This document shows, piece by piece, positions 41,379-51,600 of a DNA stretch of 64,000 nucleotides. How positions within the stretch are numbered: position 1 is the first letter of the stretch; every line of letters begins with the position of its first letter. This DNA is from Halomarina rubra (lineage in GTDB: Archaea > Halobacteriota > Halobacteria > Halobacteriales > Haloarculaceae). The DNA lies in the NCBI RefSeq assembly GCF_023699475.1, contig NZ_JALXFV010000002.1, positions 372,001-436,000 on the forward strand, read 5' to 3'. Both the position numbers and the translations under genes were made by a program. Under the pieces are notes generated by a model, which worked only from the letters and a program-made list of their open reading frames with translations, ran no database searches and was not told the DNA's origin.

Positions 41379-42257
41379 ATGGCAAAACTCGCCGCCCTCG
41401 ACGGTGACGAACCGCGCGCAATCGATACCCACGCTCACCAACCGACCGCCGAGTTCCTCGAGGACGCCGGCGGCGAGATGATGCAGGACGCCGCCACCAA
41501 GTTCGGCACGTCCATCGAGACCTGGGACTACGACGCGATGCGCGAGGAGTACCACGAGGCGGGCATCGCCAAGACCGTCATGCTCGGCTGGGACGCCGAG
41601 ACGAACACCGGCAACCCGCCGGTCCCCAACGACTACGTCGCGGAGGTTCGGGACGACTACGACGACTTCATCGTCGGGTTCGGCAGCGTCGACCCGCTGA
41701 AAGACGACTGCGTACAGGAGGCCGTCCGCTGCGTCGAGGACCTCGGCCTCTCGGGGTTCAAGTTCCAGCAGATCGCCCAGGGGTTCGACCCGAGCGACGA
41801 GCGCCACGACCACCTCTGGAACACCATCGAGGACCTCGGCGTCCCCTGTGTGTTCCACGGCGGGAACTCGACGCTCGGGGCCGGGACGCCCGGCGGTCGC
41901 GGCCTGAAGATCAAGTACGGTAACCCGATGCTCCTCGACGACGTGGCCGCCGAACACCCCGAAATGGACATCCTCATCGCCCACCCCGCGTTCCCGTGGG
42001 AGAAACAGCAACTCGCCATCTGCCAGCAGAAGGGCAACGTCTACATGGACCTCTCGGGGTGGATGCCGAAGTACATCGACGAACAGGTGCTCCAGTACGC
42101 CGGCAGCGTCCTCAAGGACAAGGTGATGTTCGGTACCGACTACCCGATGATTCGCCCGCAGCGCTGGCTGGACCAGATGGCCGAGTACACCGACTTCTCC
42201 GAGGAGGTCCAGCGTAAGATCCTCTGGGAGAACGCCGAGGAGTTCCTGGGGCTGTAA
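41379..42257 (+). CDS. Amidohydrolase-family (TIM-barrel) hydrolase
   Basis: 292 residues. The start IDTHAHQPTAEF gives the DTHxH metal motif. GFGSVDPLKDDCVQEAVRC and SGFKFQQIAQGF carry the central barrel, HGGN gives a His, LIAHPAFPWEKQ another, and GTDYPMI provides the Asp near the C-terminus. It is the amidohydrolase-2 group (decarboxylase or lactonase-like). The natural substrate is unknown. TATA-like GTTTATACA is ~27 bases upstream of the ATG at 41379. It converges with the methyltransferase gene. Confidence 0.85.
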   Translation: MAKLAALDGDEPRAIDTHAHQPTAEFLEDAGGEMMQDAATKFGTSIETWDYDAMREEYHEAGIAKTVMLGWDAETNTGNPPVPNDYVAEVRDDYDDFIVGFGSVDPLKDDCVQEAVRCVEDLGLSGFKFQQIAQGFDPSDERHDHLWNTIEDLGVPCVFHGGNSTLGAGTPGGRGLKIKYGNPMLLDDVAAEHPEMDILIAHPAFPWEKQQLAICQQKGNVYMDLSGWMPKYIDEQVLQYAGSVLKDKVMFGTDYPMIRPQRWLDQMAEYTDFSEEVQRKILWENAEEFLGL

Positions 42258-42279
42258 GGGACGCCGCTAAGAGATAGCT

Positions 42280-42897
42280 CTAGAGCACTCGGAACGCGCG
42301 AATCGTGTCCCGGTTGGTCGGCTCACAGACGACCTCCGCCAGTCCGAGGTCGGTGAACACCTGGTTCCAGTTCCGGTGGTACAGCGGGAAGTCGTCGTTG
42401 ACGATGCTGACCTCGTGTTCGCCCCGGCCCCGTTCGGGGCTGTTGCCCTCGTTCTCGGCGGTGACGAGCAGACCGTCGGTGACCCGAATGAGCTCCTCGA
42501 ACACCCACTCGTCGTCGGGGTGGATGTGCTGGAGCGTCTCGACGGAGTACACCACGTCGAACGTGTCGTCGTCGAACTCCGGCAGCAGGTCCTCGATGGC
42601 TCCGACGTGGAACGTTCCGGTCTCGGCGAGTCGTGGGAACTGCTCGGCCATCACGTCGAACGACTCGTCGTTGATGTCGACGCCGGTCAGGTTCTCGTAG
42701 CCCGCTTTCCGGAGGTGTTCGAGGTGACGGCCGGAGCTACAGCCGACTTCGAGGACGGCCGCGTCCTCGTCGAGGTAGTAGTCGAACACGTCAACGAGCG
42801 TCTCGCTCACCTCGTTCGTCCCGATGTGGGCGTAGTACGTGGGCGAGAACTCCCCCGAGCGCTCGGCCCACCCACGATGGTTCTCGTCGGGGTCCAT
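42280..42897 (-). CDS. Class I SAM-dependent methyltransferase
   Basis: 205 residues from ATG at 42897. The SAM-binding motif is VLEVGCSSGRHLEHL (motif I), then NLTGVDINDESF (acidic end of strand 2), GAIEDLLPEFDDDTFDVVYSVETLQHI (motif for strand 4), and DGLLVTAENEG. The N-terminal HIGTNEVSETLVDVFDYYL helix precedes the fold. Substrate unknown. A TATA-like GCTTAACTC is ~27 bases upstream. It is divergent from the M24 peptidase gene. Confidence 0.85.
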   Translation of the reverse strand: MDPDENHRGWAERSGEFSPTYYAHIGTNEVSETLVDVFDYYLDEDAAVLEVGCSSGRHLEHLRKAGYENLTGVDINDESFDVMAEQFPRLAETGTFHVGAIEDLLPEFDDDTFDVVYSVETLQHIHPDDEWVFEELIRVTDGLLVTAENEGNSPERGRGEHEVSIVNDDFPLYHRNWNQVFTDLGLAEVVCEPTNRDTIRAFRVL

Positions 42898-43005
42898 ACG
42901 CCCCGTCCTCACCCGAGGGAGTTAAGCGCCGGCTTGTCCGGTCGCCGTCGCCGCCGCCGACGGCCCCTCCACAACGGCTTTGCCGTCGCCGCGTTCCCAT
43001 CGAGC

Positions 43006-44193
43006 ATGCCCGACCCTGACCTGATTCGCGAGAAGGTCGCCCAGGCCCAGCGCGCCTGCGAGGCGACCGACACCGACCTGTGGCTGACGTTCTGCCGGGA
43101 GACCGGCGACAGCCCCGACCCCTCGCTCCCGCTCGTCCTCGGCTTCGACGTCGTGTGGGCGACGATGGTCGCCGTCCCCCGCGAGGGCGAGTCGACGGTC
43201 GTTCTCGGTCGCCACGACGCCCCGACCGCCCGCGACCTGGGCGTCCACGAGGTCGTCGGCTACGACGAGTCCATCGAGGGAGCGTTCCACGACCTCCTGG
43301 AGCGCGTCGACCCCGACACTATCGCGGTGAACTACGACGAGGCTGACCCGGTCGCGGACGGTCTCACTCACGGCCTGTTCCGCAAACTGGAGTCGCTCCT
43401 CGACGGGACGGGCTACGAGGACACGCTCGTCAGCGCCAGCGACATCGTGCGACGCGTCCGGGGTCGGAAGTCACCGGCCGAGCGCGAGTGGATGACCCGC
43501 GCCGCCGAGACGAGCGAGGCGTTCCTGGCGGACGCCATCGCCCACTGGACGCCCGAGACGACCGAACGCGAGTTCGCCGCGTTCGTCCACGACCGGATGC
43601 GCGAGGAGGGCCTGGACAGCGCGTGGGCGTGGGAGTACTGCCCGACGGTCCACATGGGCGGCGCGAGCGAGGTCGGCCACACCACCGCGGGCGACCTGAC
43701 GCTCCCGCCCGGCGAGGTGCTCCACGTCGACTTCGGCGTGAAGGTCGAGGGCTACGCCGCCGATATACAACGCCTCTACTACCGCCCGAGCGACGCCTAC
43801 CCGGAGCCACCGGCCGACCTCGTCGACGCTCACGCCGACGTCCGGGCCGCCATCGACGCCGCGTTCGACGCGCTCGAACCGGGGGCGCTCGGCCACGCCG
43901 TCGACGCCGCGGCACGCGCCGAACTCACCGACCGCGGGTGGCCCGAGTACGCCCACGCGACGGGGCACGGCGTCGGCCGGTTCGCCCACGACGGCGGGAC
44001 TCTGCTGGGGCCGCGGTGGGACCGTTACGGCGATGCCCCCGACGGCGCGGTCCGCGCGGGGGAGGTGTACACCCTCGAACTCGGCGTCGAGACCGAGTGG
44101 GGCTACCTGGGCCAGGAGGACCTCGCGCTCGTCACCGAGGACGGCGCGGAGTGGTTCCACCCGCCCCAGACCGCGTTGCGCGTACTCGACTGA
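43006..44193 (+). CDS. M24-family Xaa-Pro peptidase
   Basis: 395 residues. The N-terminal creatinase-like domain (~1-150) is followed by the pita-bread domain. The metal ligands are Asp (HVDFGVKV), Asp (YAADIQRLY), His (HATGHGVGRF), Glu (TLELGVET) and Glu (GQEDLAL). The SPAEREWMTRAAETSEAFL segment starts the catalytic part. It is expected to hydrolyse the bond before proline in small peptides. Cytoplasmic. ATG at 43006 is preceded by a weak TATA-like GGCTTTGCC. It stands alone, not in an operon with its neighbours. Confidence 0.88.
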   Translation: MPDPDLIREKVAQAQRACEATDTDLWLTFCRETGDSPDPSLPLVLGFDVVWATMVAVPREGESTVVLGRHDAPTARDLGVHEVVGYDESIEGAFHDLLERVDPDTIAVNYDEADPVADGLTHGLFRKLESLLDGTGYEDTLVSASDIVRRVRGRKSPAEREWMTRAAETSEAFLADAIAHWTPETTEREFAAFVHDRMREEGLDSAWAWEYCPTVHMGGASEVGHTTAGDLTLPPGEVLHVDFGVKVEGYAADIQRLYYRPSDAYPEPPADLVDAHADVRAAIDAAFDALEPGALGHAVDAAARAELTDRGWPEYAHATGHGVGRFAHDGGTLLGPRWDRYGDAPDGAVRAGEVYTLELGVETEWGYLGQEDLALVTEDGAEWFHPPQTALRVLD

Positions 44194-44298
44194 GACACGG
44201 CGAGTCCGACACGAACCGACCGAGGCGGGGCGACCGTCGCACGCAGGTTTCGCCACCATCGCCAGAACGTTGAGGAGGGTCCGCGCAGAGGTGAGGGT

Positions 44299-45063
44299 AT
44301 GTTGGAGGCGTTCTCACTGGAAGGGTCGGTCGCGGTCGTGACGGGCGGCAGTCGGGGTATCGGCGAGGCGACCGCGGTCGCGATGGCCGAGGCCGGCGCA
44401 GACGTCGCCGTCGTCGCCCGGAGTGCCGACGCACTGGACGACACCGTCGAGCGAATCGAAGCGACCGGAGCGACGGGCATCGCGCGCGAGGTGGACGTGA
44501 CCGACGACGACGCGGTCGCCGGACTCGTCGACTCCGTCGCCGAGGAGTTGGGACCGGTCGACGTCCTCGTCAACAACGCCGGGACGAACCCGTACTTCGG
44601 CGACTCCCGAAAGCTCGACGTCGAGACGTTCGAGCACATCGCGGACGTGAACACCACCGGCGCGTTCCGCTGTACGCGGGCGTTCGCTCGGCACGTCACC
44701 GACAACGAGAACACGGGCGTCGTCGTCAACGTCGCCAGCGTCGGGGGCGTCGTCGGCCTCCCGTACCAGGCCCCCTACACCGCCTCGAAGCACGCGATGG
44801 TCGGACTGACCAAGAGCCTCGCCGTCGAGTGGGCGCCCGACATCCGGGTGAACGCGCTCGCGCCGGGGTACGTCAAGACCGAGTTCACGAAGGGCGTCCG
44901 CGAGAACGAGAGCATCCGCGAGGACCTGCTCGACGACATCCCCACCGACCGCTTCGCCGACCCCGAGGAGATCGCCTACGCGGCGGTCTACCTCGCCAGC
45001 GACGCCGCCGCCTACGCGACCGGCGAGGTCCACGTCGTCGACGGCGGGATGGCCGCGCGCTGA
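44299..45063 (+). CDS. Short-chain dehydrogenase/reductase
   Basis: 254 residues. The cofactor motif is VVTGGSRGIGEATAVAM, with NNAGTNPYFGD, the catalytic Ser in VASVGGVVGLPY, Tyr-x3-Lys in YTASKHAMVG, and the C-terminal YLASDAAAYATGEVHVVDGG. Length and motifs place it in the classical FabG-like SDR group using NAD(P)H. The substrate cannot be told. It converges with the SulP permease; there is no clear TATA at -27. Confidence 0.9.
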   Translation: MLEAFSLEGSVAVVTGGSRGIGEATAVAMAEAGADVAVVARSADALDDTVERIEATGATGIAREVDVTDDDAVAGLVDSVAEELGPVDVLVNNAGTNPYFGDSRKLDVETFEHIADVNTTGAFRCTRAFARHVTDNENTGVVVNVASVGGVVGLPYQAPYTASKHAMVGLTKSLAVEWAPDIRVNALAPGYVKTEFTKGVRENESIREDLLDDIPTDRFADPEEIAYAAVYLASDAAAYATGEVHVVDGGMAAR

Positions 45064-45133
45064 ACCGGGCCATCACACTCCCTGGGACGCGACTTAGCGT
45101 TCGGCGTCGCTCGGGTCGTCGCCGTCTCCGGTG

Positions 45134-46885
45134 TCACCTGCCTCCACCGTCGCTGCCGCCGCCGTCGCTACCGTCCCCACCGTCGTTCGAGCGTCGCCAC
45201 GTCTCGACGACGTCGGCGATGGTCTCGTCGTCGCCGATGGGGCCGACCCGGTCGTCGACGCCCGCCCTGACGAGCAGTCGTCTGGCCGCCGGCGAGACCC
45301 CGGCGAGTCCGAGCGCCACGTCCGCGTCTGCGAGGTCCTCGTGGAGGTCTCCGAGCATCTCGGCGGCACCGACGTCGACCGTCGGCGACGTCGAGAGGTC
45401 GACGACGACGAGCGACGGTGGTGGGTCGCGAGCACGCACCCGCCCGACCAGTTCCTTGCGGACCGGTTCGGCGTTGGCGTAGAACAACTCGGCGTCGACG
45501 CGGTAGACCAGCACGCCCGACTCCTCGGTCGTCTCGGGGTGGCGGTGGCGGTCGACGTAGTGCGTCGTGCCGGGCACCCGGCCGAGCGTCTCGGTCTGGG
45601 GGTCGCTGATGCGCGCGACAGTGACGAGCAGCGAGGCCGCGACGCCGAGGAACACCCCCCACAGGAGGCCGACGACGAGCACCCCGACGAGGACGACGGC
45701 CGCGACGGCGAACTCGGCTCTGCTCACGGCGTAGAGACGTCGCAGCGCCGGCACGTCGACGAGCCCCTTCACCGCGACGATGACGACGGCGGCGAGGATG
45801 GCCTCGGGGAGCGTCGTGAACACGCTCGTCAGGAACAGCAAGACGAGCACGAGCAACCCGGCGACGACGAAGTTGACGAGCTGGGTCCGCCCGCCGACGG
45901 CGTCGTTGAGCGCCGACCGGGACATGCTCCCGCCGACGGCGAACCCGCCGCCGACCCCCGCCGCGAGGTTGGCCACGCCCGTCGCCAGCAGCTCCTGGTT
46001 CGAGTCGGCCCGATAGTCGTGCTCGCGGGCGAACGTCTCGACGGCGCTGATGCCCTGGACGTACGACAGCAAGAACAGCGCCACGGCCGCCGGGAGCAGC
46101 GTCCCGACCGCCGTCACCGACAGCGCCGGAACGGTGAGTGAGGGCAGACCGCTCGGAATCTCGCCGACGACGGCGACGCCTCGTGCCTGGAGGTCCGTCA
46201 CCTGCATCGCGACGATGGCGAGGCCGACGACGACCAGCGCGTTCGGTGCTCGCGGGAAGAACCGCTCGCCGACGACGAACAGCGCGACGCCCGCCAGCCC
46301 AACGGCCGCCGTCGCCGCGCTCAGCGCGTCGAGGTGGGTCGCGACGAACCAGAGCCGTTCGTAGAACTCCCCGGTCGCCCCCTCGATGCCGAGCAACGGT
46401 CCCAGCTGTGTCGACATGATGTACAGCGCCGCGCCCGCCGAGAACCCCGTCAGCACCGACCCCGAGATGAAGTTGACGAGGAAGCCCAGACGCAACAGCC
46501 AGGCGACGAGGGCGACGACGCCGACCAGCACCGTCGTCGTCGCGACCAGCGCGGCGTACCCGCTCGCACCGCCGGTCGCGACGGCACCGACGCTCCCCGC
46601 CAGCAGGATGGCGAGCGCCGAGGTCGGCCCCACCACGACCTGCCGGGAGGTGCCGAACAGCGCGTACGCCAGCACCGCCAACAGTGCCGCGTACAGCCCC
46701 GTCTGCGGTGGCATCCCGGCGAGCGTCGCGTACGCCATGCTCTCGGGGATGACCGACGCCGTCACCGTGAGTCCCGCGACGACGTCGAGTCTGAGCCACG
46801 ACCGACGGTACCGGGGGAGCCACTCGACGACCGGCAGCACCGCTCGTGGTTCCTCGACCCACTTACCGAGACGTCCCGTCGCCAT
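45134..46885 (-). CDS. SulP-family inorganic anion permease with STAS domain
   Basis: 583 residues. Membrane spans run from about residue 28 to 420, with the SulP signature region GLTVTASVIPESMAYATLAGMPPQTGLYAAL and the SGSVLTGFSAGAALYI stretch. The STAS domain is at the C-terminus (VVVDLSTSPTVDVGAAEMLGDL). The family carries sulfate, bicarbonate or other anions coupled to Na+ or H+. The final residues are a Gly/Asp-rich low-complexity tail. Substrate unknown, with sulfate or bicarbonate both plausible. About 265 bases upstream, before tRNA-Glu, are a repeat and no gene. Confidence 0.88.
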   Translation of the reverse strand: MATGRLGKWVEEPRAVLPVVEWLPRYRRSWLRLDVVAGLTVTASVIPESMAYATLAGMPPQTGLYAALLAVLAYALFGTSRQVVVGPTSALAILLAGSVGAVATGGASGYAALVATTTVLVGVVALVAWLLRLGFLVNFISGSVLTGFSAGAALYIMSTQLGPLLGIEGATGEFYERLWFVATHLDALSAATAAVGLAGVALFVVGERFFPRAPNALVVVGLAIVAMQVTDLQARGVAVVGEIPSGLPSLTVPALSVTAVGTLLPAAVALFLLSYVQGISAVETFAREHDYRADSNQELLATGVANLAAGVGGGFAVGGSMSRSALNDAVGGRTQLVNFVVAGLLVLVLLFLTSVFTTLPEAILAAVVIVAVKGLVDVPALRRLYAVSRAEFAVAAVVLVGVLVVGLLWGVFLGVAASLLVTVARISDPQTETLGRVPGTTHYVDRHRHPETTEESGVLVYRVDAELFYANAEPVRKELVGRVRARDPPPSLVVVDLSTSPTVDVGAAEMLGDLHEDLADADVALGLAGVSPAARRLLVRAGVDDRVGPIGDDETIADVVETWRRSNDGGDGSDGGGSDGGGR

Positions 46886-47000
46886 GGCCGTGTCTCACGC
46901 TCTCGTTCCTGTTGGCGAGGTACCACGATAAACTCGACTTGCGGTCCCGAAGACGGTCAGTCGGGTGGAACGGTCGGAGGGCAGCGCCCCGAGAACGACA

Positions 47001-47171
47001 CCGTTCGCCGTCGCTCGAAGGTCGGTAACAGGAAAGTGCTCCGACGGGGATTCGAACTCACTCGCGGCGAAGTCGCTCGTTGCTCGAATCCCGTCTCTGA
47101 TTCGATAAATCGAGCCGTTCACCGTCGCTCACGACTCGACTTCGGTAGAATGCTCCGACGGGGATTCGAAC
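47001..47171. repeat. 114-bp-offset direct duplication including the 3' end of tRNA-Glu
   Basis: Two 57-base copies, 47001-47057 and 47115-47171, 114 bases apart. Their last 21 bases are identical and equal the 3' end of tRNA-Glu (TGCTCCGACGGGGATTCGAA plus one C on this strand). Their first 16 bases match at all but one position, while the middle 20 diverge. Between the copies, TCGAATCCCGTC at 47084-47095 is inverted and can pair with the 47043-47055 arm, leaving one bulged G. The arrangement resembles an attachment site scar beside a tRNA. Confidence 0.6.
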
Positions 47172-47225
47172 CCCGGTCATCACCGTGAGAGGGTGATATG
47201 ATTGGCCGGACTACACCATCAGAGC
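47151..47225 (-). tRNA. tRNA-Glu (CUC anticodon)
   Basis: 75 bases on the minus strand. The acceptor arms GCTCTGA and TCGGAGC pair with one G-U. The anticodon stem TCACC/GGTGA encloses CTCTCAC with CTC at positions 34-36. The T-stem CGGGG/CCCCG encloses TTCGAAT, and the discriminator is A. CCA is not encoded. No intron is visible. Its 3' end is duplicated at 47037-47057, downstream in its direction of transcription. Confidence 0.95.
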
Positions 47226-47291
47226 AGTCCTCGTCTGCAATCTACTGTATCGGAGAACGACGTATAACGGTTCCGTTTCGCGGTCTCTGTG

Positions 47292-48530
47292 TCACTCGTC
47301 ATCGAACGTCGGCCGGGTCGCGTCGGGCTCTTCGCCCGCTCTCGAGATGATGTTCTCGCGGCCCACCCGGAGCTTGTGAATCTCCTCGTCCTCTTCCATC
47401 TCCGAAAGCAGCATGCTCACCTTCGACTTCGACCAGCCGGTCTCGTCGACGATGTTCACCTGTTTCATCCGCCCCCCGTTCGCCGCGAGCAGCGACCGGA
47501 CGCGGTCCTCGTCGCTCATCAGTTCCTCGTCGGTGACGGACGGTTCCGGCGCGGGTGTCGGGTCCGTCCGGCCGCCGGCGGCCGCGTCGGTGGCTCCCGC
47601 CGACGGGTCGTCCCCGGTGTCGCCCCCGCCGCCCGGCCCGCTCGCTCCCCGGTCGTCGTCCTCGTCCAGGTAGCCGTGTCGGAACGCCAGGCCGCCGAGC
47701 GAGACGAGCACGATGGCCCCGAACGCGAACGGCCAGACCGGGAGGTCGTTGCCCGCCGACGTGCCGTTCGCGGTGGTGCCGGTGGCGGCGGGACCGCCAC
47801 TGAGGGTCGGGGTCGTCGCTCCTCCGTCGCCGCCGTCGCCGGCCCCACCGTCGCTATCGTTCACCACCGGCGTCGCCGAGCCGAGTTGGTCGGCGTCGGC
47901 GAACACGACCCGCGGCTGCTGGTCGAGGAACTGCGCGCCGCCGGCGTCGCCGAGCCAGACGAGCGCGTCGCCGGTCTCCTCGACGCTCTGTTGTGGCTGT
48001 GGCTCCGCCTCGACCGGGACGAGTGCGTCGTCCCACGTCACGACGAGGCGCTGGTTCTCGGTGACGGTCAACCCACCTTCGAACACGTCGCCCACGACGA
48101 GACGGCCGTCCTGCTGGGCGGCGAAGTTCGTCCACCGGAACGACATCTCGACGACGCCGACGTCGTTGACGCCGGTCCGGACGTACGCGTCTTTCGAGAA
48201 CGACGTCGCGTTCATCTCCCGCCCCGTCTCGTCGGTGCCGGCGTCGGTGAGCGCCCCGGCACGGGTGACGAAGTTCCGGTACGACTGGGTCTCGTTGGAC
48301 TCGAACGACTCGGCGTACGCCTCGAACTGTGTGCGTTCCGACTCGTTGGCGAGCACGCGCTGGTAGCTGAACGTCCAGCGCGCGGAGCCGTTCTCGTCGA
48401 CGTGGATGGTGAACGCCTCGCGGTCGAACTCCTGTTGTGTGGTCGTCGCCGGCGTCGTCGCGGTGACGGCCGTCAGCGGCGTCATCGCCACGAGGAGGGC
48501 GAGCACCCCGACCACGACCAGCCGTTGCAT
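47292..48530 (-). CDS. Membrane-anchored protein with C-terminal winged helix
   Basis: 412 residues from ATG at 48530. A signal-like hydrophobic N-terminus (MQRLVVVGVLALLVAM) starts an extracellular beta-rich domain of ~220 residues. A Gly/Thr/Ala linker follows, then one membrane span (VWPFAFGAIVLVSLGGLAF), a Gly/Pro-rich tail and a C-terminal winged helix: MKQVNIVDETGWSKSKVSMLLSEMEE, with the wing at IHKLRVGRENIISR. I associate the ends with haloarchaeal DUF7345 and DUF7343, from memory. It probably senses an external signal and binds DNA at the membrane. TATA-like TTTTATACC is ~27 bases upstream. Confidence 0.78.
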   Translation of the reverse strand: MQRLVVVGVLALLVAMTPLTAVTATTPATTTQQEFDREAFTIHVDENGSARWTFSYQRVLANESERTQFEAYAESFESNETQSYRNFVTRAGALTDAGTDETGREMNATSFSKDAYVRTGVNDVGVVEMSFRWTNFAAQQDGRLVVGDVFEGGLTVTENQRLVVTWDDALVPVEAEPQPQQSVEETGDALVWLGDAGGAQFLDQQPRVVFADADQLGSATPVVNDSDGGAGDGGDGGATTPTLSGGPAATGTTANGTSAGNDLPVWPFAFGAIVLVSLGGLAFRHGYLDEDDDRGASGPGGGGDTGDDPSAGATDAAAGGRTDPTPAPEPSVTDEELMSDEDRVRSLLAANGGRMKQVNIVDETGWSKSKVSMLLSEMEEDEEIHKLRVGRENIISRAGEEPDATRPTFDDE

Positions 48531-48659
48531 CGGCGAATCGGTAGCCCGCGAGGTATAAAATCGACACGGCATGCGCTCGTTGTGCTACCGTGAGTCACAC
48601 CGGAAACGAACGTGATGGACACCGACTCGGCGACGACGTGTCGGAACGCCCGCAGTTCG

Positions 48660-51600
48660 TCAGTGGTCGTCGCCCGTCGAGTCGCGGTCGGTCGTCGGCC
48701 GCGACGAGCGTCCACCGGGGGACTCCTCGTCGTCGGTCCGGACGACGTCGAGCCACTCGCCGGTCGGTCGGTCGGTCGTCGCGCCGGCGGGAGCGTTCGC
48801 GTCGTCCTCGTCGTCCGTCGTCCGGACCACGTCGACGCCCTCGGGGGTCGGCGCGTCCTGGCCGCGTTCCCACATCGCCATCGCCTCGCGGAGCAGTTCG
48901 GCGGGGTGGTCCGGTCGCTCGTCGTACGATTCGAGCTGGGAGCGACAGGACGCGCCCGGCGTGACGACGCGGTCACCCGGCGAGTCGGCGACCTGCCCGA
49001 CGAGCACGTCACCGATGGCGCGGCTCATCGAGTAGTGCTCGGCCTCGTAGCCGAAGCTCCCGGCCATCCCACAACACCCCGAGTCGACGGGGTCGACCTC
49101 GTAGCCCGCCCGTCGCAGGACGCCGACGGCGTGGTGGTCGCGCATCGTCGACTTCTGATGGCAGTGGCCGTGGTAGGTGAGCGACCCCGTCCCCGCCAGC
49201 GGGAGGCGCTCGTCGATGCGGTGGACGTCGAGGTACTCCGCGAACCCGTAGGTGTTCTCCGCGAGGTGCTCGACGTCGTGCCCGCGCAGGAGGTCGAGGT
49301 AGTCGTGCTGGAGCATCACCGCGTCCGAAGGTTCGAGCACGACGATGTCCCACCCCTCCCGGACGCGTGGTGCGAGGTCGTCGACGACCGCCTGGGCGCG
49401 TTCGCGGGCGACGTCGAGGCGGCCCTTCGAGTGGGCGGCCCGACCGCTCGGTCCAGCGTCGGCCACTTGCACGTGGATGTCGGCGGCCTCGAGCACCTCG
49501 ATGGCGGCCTTCCCCACCTCCGGCCGGTTGTAGTTCGTGTAGGTGTCGGGGAACAGCAACACGCCGCGGTAGGACTCGTCGAGGGAGACGGTCGGCGTCC
49601 GGTTGGCACACCACTCCTCGAACGACGTGGTGGCGAACCCGGGGAGGGTCCGCTCGCTCGCGATGCCGAACAGCGCCTCCTGGAGCTTCCCCGCCCCCGG
49701 CAGTCGCTTCAGCGTGTTCGCCAGCGGCGCGAACGTCGAGGCGAGCCGGTTGACGCTGTCGACGTTCGTGAACAGGCGGTCTCGGAGGCTCACCCCGTGG
49801 CGCTCGTGGTGCTCGTACTCCACTTCCGCTTTCAGCTTCGCCATGTCGACGCCGCTGGGGCAGTCCTTCGAACAGCCCTTACAGCCGATACAGAGGTCCA
49901 TCACCTCCTCGACGAACTCGTCGTCCGTGGGGTCCGCGGGGAGGCTGCCGCTCATCGCCCCACGGAGCGCGTTGGCCCGTCCACGGGTCGACAGCGCCTC
50001 CTCGTCCATCGCGCGGTACGTGGGACACATCACGCCGCCCGTGACCTCCTGTGAGCCGCGACAGCCCCCACAGCCGTGACAGAGTTCGACCATCCCCTGC
50101 ATCCCGTTGTCGTTCTCCCAGTTCAGCGTCGGTTCGAACCCCGCGTCGAACGCGTAGTCCGGGGAGAACCGCAGGTGTCGGCGCATCTCGTGGTCGCCGC
50201 AGACGTTGCCCGGGTTCAGGAGCCACTCGGGGTCGAAGGCGGTCTTCAACTCGCCGAACGCCTGCCAGAGGCGGTCGCCGTACAGCCGACGGTTCCACTG
50301 GGTTCGCGCGCGGCCGTCGCCGTGTTCGCCCGACACCGACCCGCCGTACTTCACGACGAGGTCGGTGACGGCGTCGGCGATGTCGTGGAACGACTCGACG
50401 CCCCGCTCGGTCTTCGTGTTGATCAACGGGCGGATGTGGAGCACGCCCGGGCCGGCGTGGGCGTAGTAGGAGGCGAACGTCCCCTCGTCCTCCAGGACCT
50501 CCTCGAACTCCTCGACGTACGCCGGGAGGTTCTCGGCGGGAATCGCGGTGTCCTCGATGAACGACATGTGCTTCTCGTCGGTCGTCCGCGAGAGCAAGAT
50601 GGGGAGGCCCGACTTGCGCATCTTCCAGAACGTCGCGCGAGTGTCGGCGTCGTGGGCCTCCATCGCGGTGCTGGCGTACCGCTCCGTCGCGGTGGTCTCG
50701 CTCGCGCCGTCGCTGGGCGCGAACTCGGTCTCGACGCCCGCCGCTCGGTCGGCGACGAGGTCGGCGACCAGTTGTCGCCCCTCGTCGTCGCTGTCGGCGT
50801 AGAACTCGACGAGCAGAACGGAGTCGGTCCCCTCGGGGAGCATCCCGACCACGTCCGCGAACTCCGGGGTGTCGCGTGCGAGGTCCAACAGCACGTCGTC
50901 CATCACCTCGACGGCCGCGGGGTCGTGGTCGAGGATGGGGGAGACGTCGCTCAGCGCGTCCAACAGCGAGTCGTAGGTGAGCAGCGCGACGGCCTTCGTC
51001 TCGGGGACGAGTTCGAGCGAGACGGTCACCTCGGTGACGATGGCGAGGGTGCCCTCGCTCCCGGCCATGAGGCGTGCGAGGTTGACGACGCCGTCCTCGC
51101 GGGCTTCTTCGACCAGCACGTCGAAGTTGTACCCCGAGACGTTCCGCTTGAGGTCGGGGAAGCGTCGCTCCACCTCGTCGGCCTCCTCGTCCAGAATCCG
51201 GACGACCTCGGCGTAGATGCGCGGGAGCAACGGACTCGGCGGGCCGTCGTCCCACGCGTCGCTCGCGGGGTCGGCCCTCTCGCGCAGTTCCGCGACCGGA
51301 GTCTCGCCGAACCGGGTGACGTGCCCGTCGGCGAGGACGACCTCACAGGACTCGACGTAGGCGTCGGTCTTGCCGTACACCAGCGAGTGCGACCCGGTCG
51401 AGTTGTTGCCGACCGCACCGCCGATGGCGGACTTGTCGGCCCACGCGGGGTCGGGTGCGAACTTCAGGTCCTCGCTGGCGAGTTCGCGGTTCAACTCGCC
51501 GAGGATCGTCCCCGCCTGTGCGGTCGCGCGGCGACGGCCGGGGCTGACGTTCGTCACCGCGTCCATGTGCTTCGTGAAGTCGAGGACGACCGCCTGGTTG

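Noticed and set aside
42376-43005. Long N-terminal extension of the M24 peptidase
   Set aside because: It would run through the divergent methyltransferase. The family start MPDPDLIREK at 43006 gives the normal length.
46886-47000. Possible gene between the SulP permease and the tRNA-Glu repeat
   Set aside because: Only Arg-rich shadow ORFs occur, no TATA-linked start.
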